64,000 nt of DNA from Sphingomonas sp. Root710 (GTDB lineage: Bacteria; Pseudomonadota; Alphaproteobacteria; Sphingomonadales; Sphingomonadaceae): NCBI RefSeq assembly GCF_001429065.1, contig NZ_LMIB01000018.1, positions 21,532 to 85,531 on the forward strand. The letters are read 5' to 3'. The position numbers and the translations under genes are program-made. Below, in pieces: positions 14,758 to 26,483 of this stretch (position 1 is its first letter; each line of letters opens with the position of its first letter). The notes under the pieces were generated by a model, which was not told the origin of the DNA, did not search any database, and was given only the letters and a program-made list of their open reading frames with translations.

Positions 14758-17700
14758 GCGCGCGGATGAAGCCGCTCGATCCGCTGCTGCCGTCGCAGCG
14801 CGCCGCGTCCGATCCGCGCGAGCTGGTCTGGCTGTCGGCGTCGGCGGGCACCGGCAAGACCCATGTGCTGACCGCGCGGGTGCTGCGCCTGCTGCTCGGC
14901 GGGGCCGCGCCCGAGGCGATCCTCTGCCTGACCTTCACCAAGGCGGGCGCGGCCGAGATGGCCGAACGCATCCACCGCCGCCTGGCCCATTGGGCGGGCC
15001 TGAAGGACGATAGCAAGCTGGTGCAGGAGCTGACCCGCCTCGGCGAGGACAGCGGGCCCGAGGCGCTGAAGCGCGCGCGCCAGCTCTTCGCCCGCGTCCT
15101 CGACGCGCCGGGCGGCGGCCTGCGCATCCAGACGATCCACGCCTTCTGCCAGACGCTGCTGACCGGCTTTCCAGCGGAGGCGGGGCTGACCCCGGGCTTC
15201 CGCCCGATCGAAGGGCGCGAGGAGGCGGCGCTGGCACGGCGGACGCTCGCCGACATGCTCGACGCGGCGGCGCGGGGCGGCGACCTGGGGCTGATCGCCG
15301 ATATCCAGGCCCTCAGCCTCCGGCTGGGCGAAGGCGGTGCCGAGGATTATCTGATCGACTGTTCCCGCGCGTCGGACGCCTTTGCGGCGCTGGGCGCGCG
15401 CGAGACGATCGAGCCTCGGCTGCGCCGGGCGTTCGGTGCACCGCTCGGCGATGTCGAGGAGGCGATCGAGCGCGGTTGCGCCGAGCTCGACCTCGGCTGC
15501 TTCCGCGCCATCGCCGCCGCCAATGCCGCGTGGAACACGGCGAGCGGGTTGCGCGACGCCGATATCCTCGCCCGCTTCCTCAGCGCCGATCCGAAAGCGC
15601 GCGCGGCGATGCTCGAAGAAGTGCTGTTCGTCGCGCTAACCAAGAGCTTCGAGCCGCGCAAATATCAGGCGGGGCTGATCAAGGCAGAGCCTGCCTATGC
15701 CGAGCATTGCGCAGGCCTTGCCGAACAGATCGGCTATCTGCTGTCGCTGCGCACCCGCGCCGCGCTGGCCGCGGTGATCGGCGCGGGGCTGCGCGCGGGG
15801 CAGAGCTATGCGCTGGCCTATGCCCAGGCCAAGCGCGCCGCCGGGCTGGTCGACTTCGACGACCTGATCCGCGCCGCCGTCCGCCTGCTCGACACGCCGG
15901 GTATGGGCGACTGGGTCCGCTTCAAACTCGACCAGACGACCGATCATATCCTCGTCGACGAGGCGCAGGACACCAATGCCGCGCAATGGTCGATCGTCGA
16001 CCGGCTCGCCGAGGAGTTCTTCGCCGGGGCCGGCGCGCGCGGCGATGCGCTGCGCACCTTGTTCACCGTGGGCGACTTCAAGCAGGCGATCTTCGGCTTC
16101 CAGGGCACCGATCCGCGCGAATTCGAACGCGCCCGCCTAACCTTCGCGCTCAAGGCCTTGCAGGTCGATCGGGAGTTCCGCGGCCTTTCGCTGGATCGCA
16201 GCTTCCGGTCGGCGCCTGCGGTACTCGAAGTCGTCGACCGTCTGATCACCGACCTTGGCCACGAACAGCTGGGACTGTTCACGGCGACCGAAGCCCATGC
16301 CGCCCATAGCCCGATGCCGGGCCGGGTGACGCTGTGGAAGCCGCTCGCCCATGACGAGGCGATCGACGAGGACGGTGAGGAGGGCTTCGCCGACAATGTC
16401 ACGCGCAGCTATGCCAGCCGCCTCGCAAAGCAGGTGCGGCAGTGGCTCGACGACCGCGTCTGGCTCGCCAGCAAAAAACGGCCGATCCGCCCCGAGGACA
16501 TCCTCATCCTCGTCCGCCGCCGCGCCGACCTCGCCTCGCTGATCGTCGCGCGTCTCCATGCCGAGAAAGTGCCGGTGGCGGGCGTCGACCGGCTGCGCCT
16601 GACCGCGCCGCTGGCGGTCAAGGATCTGCTCGCCGCGGTGCGCTTCGCGGTCCAGCGCGAGGATGATCTGAGCCTCGCCGCGCTGCTCGTCTCACCTTTG
16701 TTCGGCTGGGACCATGACCGGCTCCATGCGGTCGGCTTCGGGCGCAAGGGCGCGCTGATCGACGCGGTGCGGGCAAAGGGCGGGGCCGAGGTCAACCAGG
16801 CGCTCGACGACATTCTCGGCCGCGCCGACTTCACCACCCCCTATCGCTTCCTCGAACATCTGCTGACCGGGCCGCTCGATGGCCGGCGCAAGCTGATCCG
16901 CCGGCTGGGCGCGGAAGCGCGCGACCCGATCGAGGAGCTGCTTGGCGCGGCGTTGCAGTTCGAAGCCACCGCGACCGCCTCGCTCCAGCGCTTCCTCGAC
17001 TGGTTCGATCGCGGCGATGTCGAGATCACCCGCGACCCCTCCGCTCCGCTCGACGCGGTGCGGGTGATGACCGTCCATGGTTCGAAGGGTCTCGAAGCGC
17101 CGGTCGTCATCCTTGCCGACGCCACCGCCGATCCCGATCTGAGCCCTGACCGGCGGCTCGACTGGGCGATCGACGAGGCCGCGCCGATCCCGGTGCCGGT
17201 GCTGCGCCCGCGTAAGACCGAGATGGTCGACGCGCTGCGCGAGGAGGCCGAACATCTCGCCGCGCGCGAGCGTCAGGAACATTGGCGGCTGCTCTACGTC
17301 GCGCTGACCCGAGCGCAGGAGCATCTGGTGATCGGTGGCGCGCTGGGCATCCGCGCGCGGGGCGTCCCGCCGCCTTCAAGCTGGTATCAGGCGATCGAGC
17401 AGGCGATGGCGGGCCTGGGCAGCGAGCCCGAGGACGATGCGCTGTGGGGCAGTGCGCGCCATTATCGAGGCACGGTGAAGCCTGGCGCGGCCAGCGTCCC
17501 GGCCCGCCCGCGCGGAGAAACGCCGGTCCTCGCCGAACCGGCCTGGCTCCGCGCGCCCGCGCCGCTGGAGGCGCGCCCGCCGCGTCCGCTCGCCCCCTCG
17601 TCGATCGGCGCGGACGATGTCGCCGATCCGCCGCCGTCCACCGCGATGCGCGAGGCGGCGCGGCGCGGCACGCTGCTCCACGCGCTGTTCGAGCGCCTGC

Positions 17701-18185
17701 CCGCCATCGCCCCCGGCGACCGCCGAACCGCCGCCGAACGCTGGCTGCTCCGCTCGACGGGCGTCGAGGATGCGGGCTATGCGAGAGCGCTGGCCGAAGA
17801 TGCCTGCCGGGTGATCGCCGATCCGCGCTTCTCCGCGATCTTCGGACCCGACGCGCTGGCCGAGGCGCCGATCGCCGCGGTCGTCGATGGCGAGGTGATC
17901 GCAGGCACGGTCGACCGTCTGCTGGTCCGCGAGGACCGCATCCTCGTCGTCGATTTCAAGACCGGCCGCCGCGCGCCCGCCGATCTGGATGCCGCCCCGC
18001 TCCACCATATCAAGCAGATGGCGGCCTATGCGGCGGCCCTAAGCGTCATTTTCCCAGGCCGCAGGGTCGAAGTGGCGCTGCTGTACACCGCGGGGCCGAT
18101 CCTGATCGATATCCCCACGACCCTGCTGGAAACGCACAAGCCGGGCTTTAGGGGGGAGGAGCAAAAGCAGGGCGCAGGCCGTTGA
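14754..18185 (+). CDS. addA: AddA subunit, UvrD-like helicase and nuclease
   Basis: A 1143-residue protein. Walker A SASAGTGKTHVLTAR is near residue 36, DFDDLIRAAV and Walker B ILVDEAQDTNAAQW are near 400, VMTVHGSKGLEAPVV (motif V) is near 770, and a C-terminal RecB-family nuclease shows GTVDRLL then VVDFKTGRR. It is the motor and one of the two nucleases of AddAB. ATG at 14754 overlaps the addB stop; a longer in-frame start at 14721 would lie inside addB. It is followed 51 bp later by trxA. Confidence 0.96.
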   Translation: MSARMKPLDPLLPSQRAASDPRELVWLSASAGTGKTHVLTARVLRLLLGGAAPEAILCLTFTKAGAAEMAERIHRRLAHWAGLKDDSKLVQELTRLGEDSGPEALKRARQLFARVLDAPGGGLRIQTIHAFCQTLLTGFPAEAGLTPGFRPIEGREEAALARRTLADMLDAAARGGDLGLIADIQALSLRLGEGGAEDYLIDCSRASDAFAALGARETIEPRLRRAFGAPLGDVEEAIERGCAELDLGCFRAIAAANAAWNTASGLRDADILARFLSADPKARAAMLEEVLFVALTKSFEPRKYQAGLIKAEPAYAEHCAGLAEQIGYLLSLRTRAALAAVIGAGLRAGQSYALAYAQAKRAAGLVDFDDLIRAAVRLLDTPGMGDWVRFKLDQTTDHILVDEAQDTNAAQWSIVDRLAEEFFAGAGARGDALRTLFTVGDFKQAIFGFQGTDPREFERARLTFALKALQVDREFRGLSLDRSFRSAPAVLEVVDRLITDLGHEQLGLFTATEAHAAHSPMPGRVTLWKPLAHDEAIDEDGEEGFADNVTRSYASRLAKQVRQWLDDRVWLASKKRPIRPEDILILVRRRADLASLIVARLHAEKVPVAGVDRLRLTAPLAVKDLLAAVRFAVQREDDLSLAALLVSPLFGWDHDRLHAVGFGRKGALIDAVRAKGGAEVNQALDDILGRADFTTPYRFLEHLLTGPLDGRRKLIRRLGAEARDPIEELLGAALQFEATATASLQRFLDWFDRGDVEITRDPSAPLDAVRVMTVHGSKGLEAPVVILADATADPDLSPDRRLDWAIDEAAPIPVPVLRPRKTEMVDALREEAEHLAARERQEHWRLLYVALTRAQEHLVIGGALGIRARGVPPPSSWYQAIEQAMAGLGSEPEDDALWGSARHYRGTVKPGAASVPARPRGETPVLAEPAWLRAPAPLEARPPRPLAPSSIGADDVADPPPSTAMREAARRGTLLHALFERLPAIAPGDRRTAAERWLLRSTGVEDAGYARALAEDACRVIADPRFSAIFGPDALAEAPIAAVVDGEVIAGTVDRLLVREDRILVVDFKTGRRAPADLDAAPLHHIKQMAAYAAALSVIFPGRRVEVALLYTAGPILIDIPTTLLETHKPGFRGEEQKQGAGR

Positions 18186-18236
18186 GCATGGCCGAACGCC
18201 GTCCTACATCTCAGGCAACCTAAGGAGTTTTTTAGC

Positions 18237-18557
18237 ATGCCGACCAAAGCCATCACCGACTCGTCCTTCCATGATGACGTCATCAACGCCGACAAGCCGG
18301 TGCTGGTCGACTTCTGGGCGGAATGGTGCGGGCCGTGCAAGATGATCGGGCCGTCGCTGGAAGAGATCGCCGACGAACTGGGCGAGCAGGTGACGATCGC
18401 CAAGATCAACATCGACGAAAATCCCGACGCCCCGGGCCGCTATGGCGTGCGCGGCATCCCGACGATGATCCTGTTCAAGAACGGCCAGCCTGCCGCCACC
18501 AAGGTCGGCGCCGCGCCGAAGAGCCAGCTGAAGGGCTGGCTGGAAAGCGAGCTGTAA
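18237..18557 (+). CDS. trxA: Thioredoxin
   Basis: A 106-residue classical thioredoxin with the redox motif WCGPCK in [10 protein letters not shown], the cis-proline segment [11 protein letters not shown] and the usual C-terminal helix. It is a cytosolic disulfide reductant for ribonucleotide reductase, peroxiredoxins and others. AAGGAG lies nine bases before the ATG. It sits downstream of addA, an order commonly conserved in alphaproteobacteria, and ends at a strong GC hairpin. Confidence 0.97.
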   Translation: MPTKAITDSSFHDDVINADKPVLVDFWAEWCGPCKMIGPSLEEIADELGEQVTIAKINIDENPDAPGRYGVRGIPTMILFKNGQPAATKVGAAPKSQLKGWLESEL

Positions 18558-18567
18558 GAGGTTATGA

Positions 18568-18591
18568 CCGCCCCGGTCTCGGCCGGGGCGG
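18568..18591. terminator. Convergent hairpin between trxA and the IMPase gene
   Basis: CCGCCCCGG and CCGGGGCGG form a perfect 9-bp stem around a 6-nt loop in the 39-bp gap between two convergent genes. No T-tract is present. It probably terminates or stabilises transcripts from both sides. Confidence 0.6.
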
Positions 18592-18596
18592 ACGAA

Positions 18597-19394
18597 TCAG
18601 TCGAACAACACGCTTTTCGCGAGATCCCACATCTCCGGTGAGTTCGCGGCGATCGCCCCGACGCCGGGCACCGCCAGCCGGTAAGGCGCACCATCGTGCC
18701 GCGCCACTTTGCCGCCTGCTTCTTCCAGCATCAGCGCACCCGGCGCGTGATCCCAGACCATTGTCCGCTCGAAGAGGGCGATGTCGTTCTGGCCCAGGAT
18801 CAGCCGGGGATATTGCTCGCCCGCGCAGCGCGGGATGTCGACGATCTCGATCTTCCCTTCGGCGCGGCGGCGGACGTCGGCCTGCCGTTCTTCGGGCATG
18901 AAATAGGTCGCGATGGCCGCCTTGGGCAGCGCACCCGTCGACCGGCGCGCCAACACCCGTTCGCCATCGACGAAGCAGCCGCCGCGGCGCACGCCATGGA
19001 AGACCCGGCCGGTGACCGGATCGAGAATCCAGCCGGCTTCACGCTCGCCGTCGATGCTCAGCCCGATCATGATGCAGAAGGGGCTCTTCCCCTCGGTGAA
19101 ATTATTGGTGCCGTCGAGCGGATCGATGATCCACGCCGGGCCTTCGCCGACCGCATCGACGATCGAGGGATCGGCGGCGGCGGCCTCCTCGCCGATGATC
19201 CGGGCGCCGGGAACCAGCCGGGCGAGTTCCGCGCTCAGCAGTTCCTCGGACTCCCGGTCGACGACGGTCACGAAATCGCCGGGCGTCTTCTCGGCATATT
19301 CGTGCGCCCCGAGCTTGCGGTAGCGCGGCATCATGATGTCCCGCGCAACCCGATGCATCAGGTCGAGGACGGGCTGATAGAGGCTATGCATCAT
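18597..19394 (-). CDS. Inositol monophosphatase family protein
   Basis: A 265-residue Mg-dependent phosphatase of the IMPase/FBPase/CysQ superfamily. Metal-binding motifs are present in order: IIGEE near residue 66, DPLDGTNNF near 90 and WDHAPGALMLEEAGG near 215. The substrate (inositol phosphate, histidinol phosphate, PAP or other) cannot be told from these motifs. The start (ATG at 19394) overlaps the GST stop by ATGA, so the two are translationally coupled. Confidence 0.9.
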   Translation of the reverse strand: MMHSLYQPVLDLMHRVARDIMMPRYRKLGAHEYAEKTPGDFVTVVDRESEELLSAELARLVPGARIIGEEAAAADPSIVDAVGEGPAWIIDPLDGTNNFTEGKSPFCIMIGLSIDGEREAGWILDPVTGRVFHGVRRGGCFVDGERVLARRSTGALPKAAIATYFMPEERQADVRRRAEGKIEIVDIPRCAGEQYPRLILGQNDIALFERTMVWDHAPGALMLEEAGGKVARHDGAPYRLAVPGVGAIAANSPEMWDLAKSVLFD

Positions 19395-20002
19395 GTCAGC
19401 GGGATCATCACCGTCGCGGCATAGGCGGGACGCGCCTTGAGCTTTTCATACCAGGCCCTGACATGCGGCCGCTCGGGCCGTTCGATGTCGAGCGTGAACC
19501 AGCTGTGGATCGACACCCCCATCGGGATGTCGCCGATGCCGAAGTCGCCACCCGACAGCCAGGGCTGCCGCGACAGCGCATCGTCGAGGATCGCGGTCAT
19601 CTCCCCCGCCAGCTTCGCCGACTTCGCCACCGCTGCCATGTCGCGATCGGCCGGTGCCTTCCGGACCAGGTTGACGAAAGCATCGCGCTGCGCGTCCGCA
19701 TAGGACATCTGCCAGTCCATCCAGCGATCGGCCGAGGCGCGAAGCTGCAGGTCGGTCGGCCACAGTTCGCCCGCATATTGGCTGGCCATGTAGCGCAGGA
19801 TCGCGTTCGACTCCCACAACACGAAGCCATGATCCTCGATCGTCGGGATCAGCCGGTTGGGATTCATCGCCAGATAGTCGTCGGTGAAGCCGAACGGGCC
19901 GCCGATGTCGCGCCGTTCATGCGCGATCCCCGCCTCGAGCGCGAGCCAGGCGACCTTCTTGACGTTGTGCGAGTTGAGGCGGCCCCAGATGATGAATGTC
20001 AT
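19391..20002 (-). CDS. Glutathione S-transferase family protein
   Basis: A 203-residue cytosolic GST. The N-terminal thioredoxin-like half has the catalytic-region serine in GRLNSHNVKKV, the cis-Pro in RLIPTIED and the glutathione-binding WESNAI. The C-terminal half is helical. The role may be detoxification or peroxide metabolism; the substrate is unknown. GAGGA precedes the ATG. It lies between argJ and the IMPase gene, all on the minus strand with short gaps. Confidence 0.92.
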   Translation of the reverse strand: MTFIIWGRLNSHNVKKVAWLALEAGIAHERRDIGGPFGFTDDYLAMNPNRLIPTIEDHGFVLWESNAILRYMASQYAGELWPTDLQLRASADRWMDWQMSYADAQRDAFVNLVRKAPADRDMAAVAKSAKLAGEMTAILDDALSRQPWLSGGDFGIGDIPMGVSIHSWFTLDIERPERPHVRAWYEKLKARPAYAATVMIPLT

Positions 20003-20029
20003 GATGTCCTCTTTCGCGGTCAGCCTGTG

Positions 20030-21253
20030 TCAGCTTCGATAATCGGCGTTGATCGCGATATAGCCATGGGTGAGGTCGCAGGTCCAAACCGTGGCGCGGC
20101 CATTGCCCAGGCCCAGGTCGACGCCGATGTCGATCTCCTGCCCCTTGAGGTGCGCGGCGACCGGGGTCTCGTCATAGCCTTCGACCGCGAGGCCGCCCGC
20201 CGCGACCTGGGTCGCGCCGAAGCGAATCGACAACTTGTCGCGCTCGGCCGGCTCGCCCGCCTTGCCAACCGCCATCACCACCCGGCCCCAATTGGCGTCC
20301 TCGCCCGCGATCGCGGTCTTCACCAGCGGCGAATTGGCGATCGAGAGACCGATGCGATGCGCGCTTTCGTCGCTCTCCGCGCCCTCGACGGTGATGCTGA
20401 TGAACTTCGACGCGCCCTCACCATCGCGCACGACGAGATGGGCGAGCTGGAGGCAGATCTCGGTCAGCGCCGCCTGGAAAGCGTCCGCACCGGCATCGTC
20501 GATCGTTTCGAGCGGGGGGTTGCCCGCCTTGCCCGTCGCAAAGGCGAGCACGGTGTCGCTGGTGGAGGTGTCACCGTCTACCGTGATGCAGGAAAAGCTC
20601 TTGCCATTGGCCCGGTCGAGCATCGCCTGAAGCAATCCAGGCGCGATCGCCGCATCGGTGAAGATGAAGCCGAGCATCGTCGCCATGTCGGGGGCGATCA
20701 TCCCCGAACCCTTGACGATCCCGACCAGCTCGACCCGCTGCCCGCCGACGATCGCCGAGGCGGTGGCGGCCTTGGCGAAGGTGTCGGTGGTCATGATCGT
20801 CGCGGCGGCCTCTTCCCAGCTCGCCTGCGGCGCGGCGAGCACCGCATCGATCCCGGCCTCGGCCTTGTCGATCGGCAGCGGCACGCCGATCACCCCGGTA
20901 GAGGCGACGAAGACGTCGGACGGCTTGCAGCCGATCGCCCCCGCCACCCGGGCAGTGATCGCCTCGACCGCGGCGCGGCCGCGATTGCCGGTGAAGGCGT
21001 TCGAATTGCCGGCATTGACGACCAGCGCCCTCGCCCGGCCCAGCGGCAGCGCGGCGCGGCACCACTCGACCTCGGGCGAAGGGCATTTGCTCTTCGTCGT
21101 CACGCCAGCGACCGCCGTCCCCTTCGTGAAGGCGACGTAGGTCAGGTCGCTGCGCTCCCAATTCTTGTACCCCGCGCGCGTCACCGCCGCGCGGACGCCG
21201 GCAATGGCGGGCAACGCGGGAAAGCTGTCAGGGGCGAGGGGCGAACGGTCCAT
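20030..21253 (-). CDS. argJ: Bifunctional glutamate N-acetyltransferase / N-acetylglutamate synthase
   Basis: A 407-residue ArgJ of the self-cleaving Ntn-type family. The cleavage signature MATMLGFIFTDAA has the nucleophilic Thr after MA, and NAGNSNAFTG and VDGDTSTSDT are typical. It transfers acetyl from N-acetylornithine to glutamate, recycling the acetyl group in arginine synthesis. The partner argB lies 30 kb away in this window. The start at 21253 (MDRSPLAP) has GGAG upstream; a longer frame to 21310 lacks family residues. Confidence 0.96.
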   Translation of the reverse strand: MDRSPLAPDSFPALPAIAGVRAAVTRAGYKNWERSDLTYVAFTKGTAVAGVTTKSKCPSPEVEWCRAALPLGRARALVVNAGNSNAFTGNRGRAAVEAITARVAGAIGCKPSDVFVASTGVIGVPLPIDKAEAGIDAVLAAPQASWEEAAATIMTTDTFAKAATASAIVGGQRVELVGIVKGSGMIAPDMATMLGFIFTDAAIAPGLLQAMLDRANGKSFSCITVDGDTSTSDTVLAFATGKAGNPPLETIDDAGADAFQAALTEICLQLAHLVVRDGEGASKFISITVEGAESDESAHRIGLSIANSPLVKTAIAGEDANWGRVVMAVGKAGEPAERDKLSIRFGATQVAAGGLAVEGYDETPVAAHLKGQEIDIGVDLGLGNGRATVWTCDLTHGYIAINADYRS

Positions 21254-21458
21254 GGGCAACTCCGCTGATGTCGCGCGGCTATAGGCACCCCTTCCCCATA
21301 TTTGAAGCACGAGGATTTTATGTCAGGCACGGAACGAGTCTGTCCCAATACCGTTACCGTGCCCGAATTGACGTAATCCACGCCGACACCTATCTGCACC
21401 GGGTCTGACGCACGGTGGTCGAAAGGCCTCCGCCGCGCCCATATTTCAAGGAATGCCC

Positions 21459-24194
<2,736 letters not shown>

Positions 24195-24290
24195 GACGGG
24201 CGAACGACCTTTTTGGCGCGAGCGGAACCTTCGCCACGCCGGTGCGTCCCTTCGCTCCCGACCAACGGGTGAAGTGAGGATCTTTCCCTG

Positions 24291-24662
24291 ATGCACAGCC
24301 CTATAAAACGCTGGGGCTGGTTCGCACTGGGGTGGCTGATGGTCGCGCTGGGCTTCATCGGCGCGGTTCTGCCGGTCATGCCGACCACGATCTTCCTGAT
24401 ACTCGCCGCCGCCTGTTTCAGCCATTCGAGCCCGCGTTTGGAGGCCTGGCTGCTGGATCATCGCTGGTTCGGACCGTCGATCCGCCGCTGGCGCGAGCGC
24501 GGCGCGATACCGCGCAAGGCGAAGATCGTTGCGATCGTCAGCATGGCAGGCGGCTATGGGGTGATGCTCTACACCGTACGCCCGGTCTGGTGGGTGGATC
24601 TTTTGGTGGCGCTCGCGCTGATCGCTTGCGCGCTCTACGTCGCCACCCGCCCCGACGGATAG
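24291..24662 (+). CDS. DUF454 (YbaN family) inner-membrane protein
   Basis: A 123-residue protein with the DUF454 pattern: an N-terminal membrane segment (FALGWLMVALGFIGAVLP), the conserved PTTIFLILAA and CFSHSSPRLEAWLLDH, then two C-terminal membrane helices. Its function is unknown, although family members often sit near haem or iron genes. It lies 96 bp after secA in the same direction and could be read from it. That gap contains nothing recognisable beyond a ribosome site. Confidence 0.9.
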   Translation: MHSPIKRWGWFALGWLMVALGFIGAVLPVMPTTIFLILAAACFSHSSPRLEAWLLDHRWFGPSIRRWRERGAIPRKAKIVAIVSMAGGYGVMLYTVRPVWWVDLLVALALIACALYVATRPDG

Positions 24663-24700
24663 GGCCGAGGCCCAGTCCGCACCGCCAAAGCAAGCTTCCC

Positions 24701-25816
<1,116 letters not shown>

Positions 25817-25848
25817 GGCGTAGCCTTTCTCGTGAATTGCCGCTACAG

Positions 25849-25900
25849 ATATACCTGAGCTACCAAGTCGCAAGAACGCACCTGCAATCGCCTAGGTATC
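25849..25900. promoter_or_regulatory. Candidate HxlR operator in the divergent intergenic region
   Basis: The half-sites GATATACCT (25849-25857) and AGGTATC (25894-25900) face each other as an inverted repeat; extended, ATACCTGAG and CCTAGGTAT match as reverse complements at 8 of 9 positions. They lie between divergent start codons, the second just upstream of the HxlR gene's Shine-Dalgarno. Regulator binding is inferred. Confidence 0.45.
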
Positions 25901-25914
25901 TTGGAGGAAACCGG

Positions 25915-26280
25915 ATGTCCCTGTGCCAGCATTTCAACGCAGATTGTCCCAGCCGCTCACTGTTCGACCAGATTGCCGACAAATGGTCGATGATGGTCCT
26001 GAGCGTCCTCGATGCCGGGCCCATGCGCTTCAATAGCATCAGGCGGCATCTGGAGGGCGTGACGCAGAAAGCTCTTACGCAGTGTCTGCGCCGGCTTGAA
26101 CGCAACGGCCTCATATCCCGGCGGATCATCATGGCCTCGCCGATCGGGGTCGAATATGCCATCACGCCGCTCGGCTGCTCGCTGCTAGGTCCTTTTCAGG
26201 CGCTCCACGCCTGGACCATGGAGCATCTGGATGAAGTAGGGCAAGCGCGCCAAGCGTTTGACGAACGCGCCGCCGCGTGA
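25915..26280 (+). CDS. HxlR-family winged-helix transcriptional regulator
   Basis: A 121-residue DNA-binding protein. The HxlR signature is present: CPSRSLFDQIADKWSMMVL, then GPMRFNSIRRHLEGVTQKAL and LRRLERNGLISRRI forming the recognition helix and wing. Cysteines in CQHFNADCP near the N-terminus could sense thiol-reactive or oxidising signals, as in YodB/QorR-type members (inference). GGAGG lies upstream of the ATG. It probably controls itself and the divergent Old Yellow Enzyme gene. Confidence 0.93.
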   Translation: MSLCQHFNADCPSRSLFDQIADKWSMMVLSVLDAGPMRFNSIRRHLEGVTQKALTQCLRRLERNGLISRRIIMASPIGVEYAITPLGCSLLGPFQALHAWTMEHLDEVGQARQAFDERAAA

Positions 26281-26483
26281 CCCGACCCGCCGTCGGCCTC
26301 GTCTCCGCCCACCCTTCCCACCGGGTTCATCCAAGATGAGATAGAAATCGGGTCGTCCCGCTCTCGATCTGAGTGGAAGGATTTGCTCCATCGTGCATCA
26401 ATCACTTTCCTTAACCCCGAATCTGACACTAAAAGGCTTTAGGGGCGGGGCGTTTCTTCAAGGTCGTCGCAAGGGGGCGAGCA

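Noticed and set aside
26185..26391. Small basic minus-strand frame after the HxlR gene
   Set aside because: Arg/Gly-rich, overlaps the HxlR coding end, with no ribosome site or recognisable domain.
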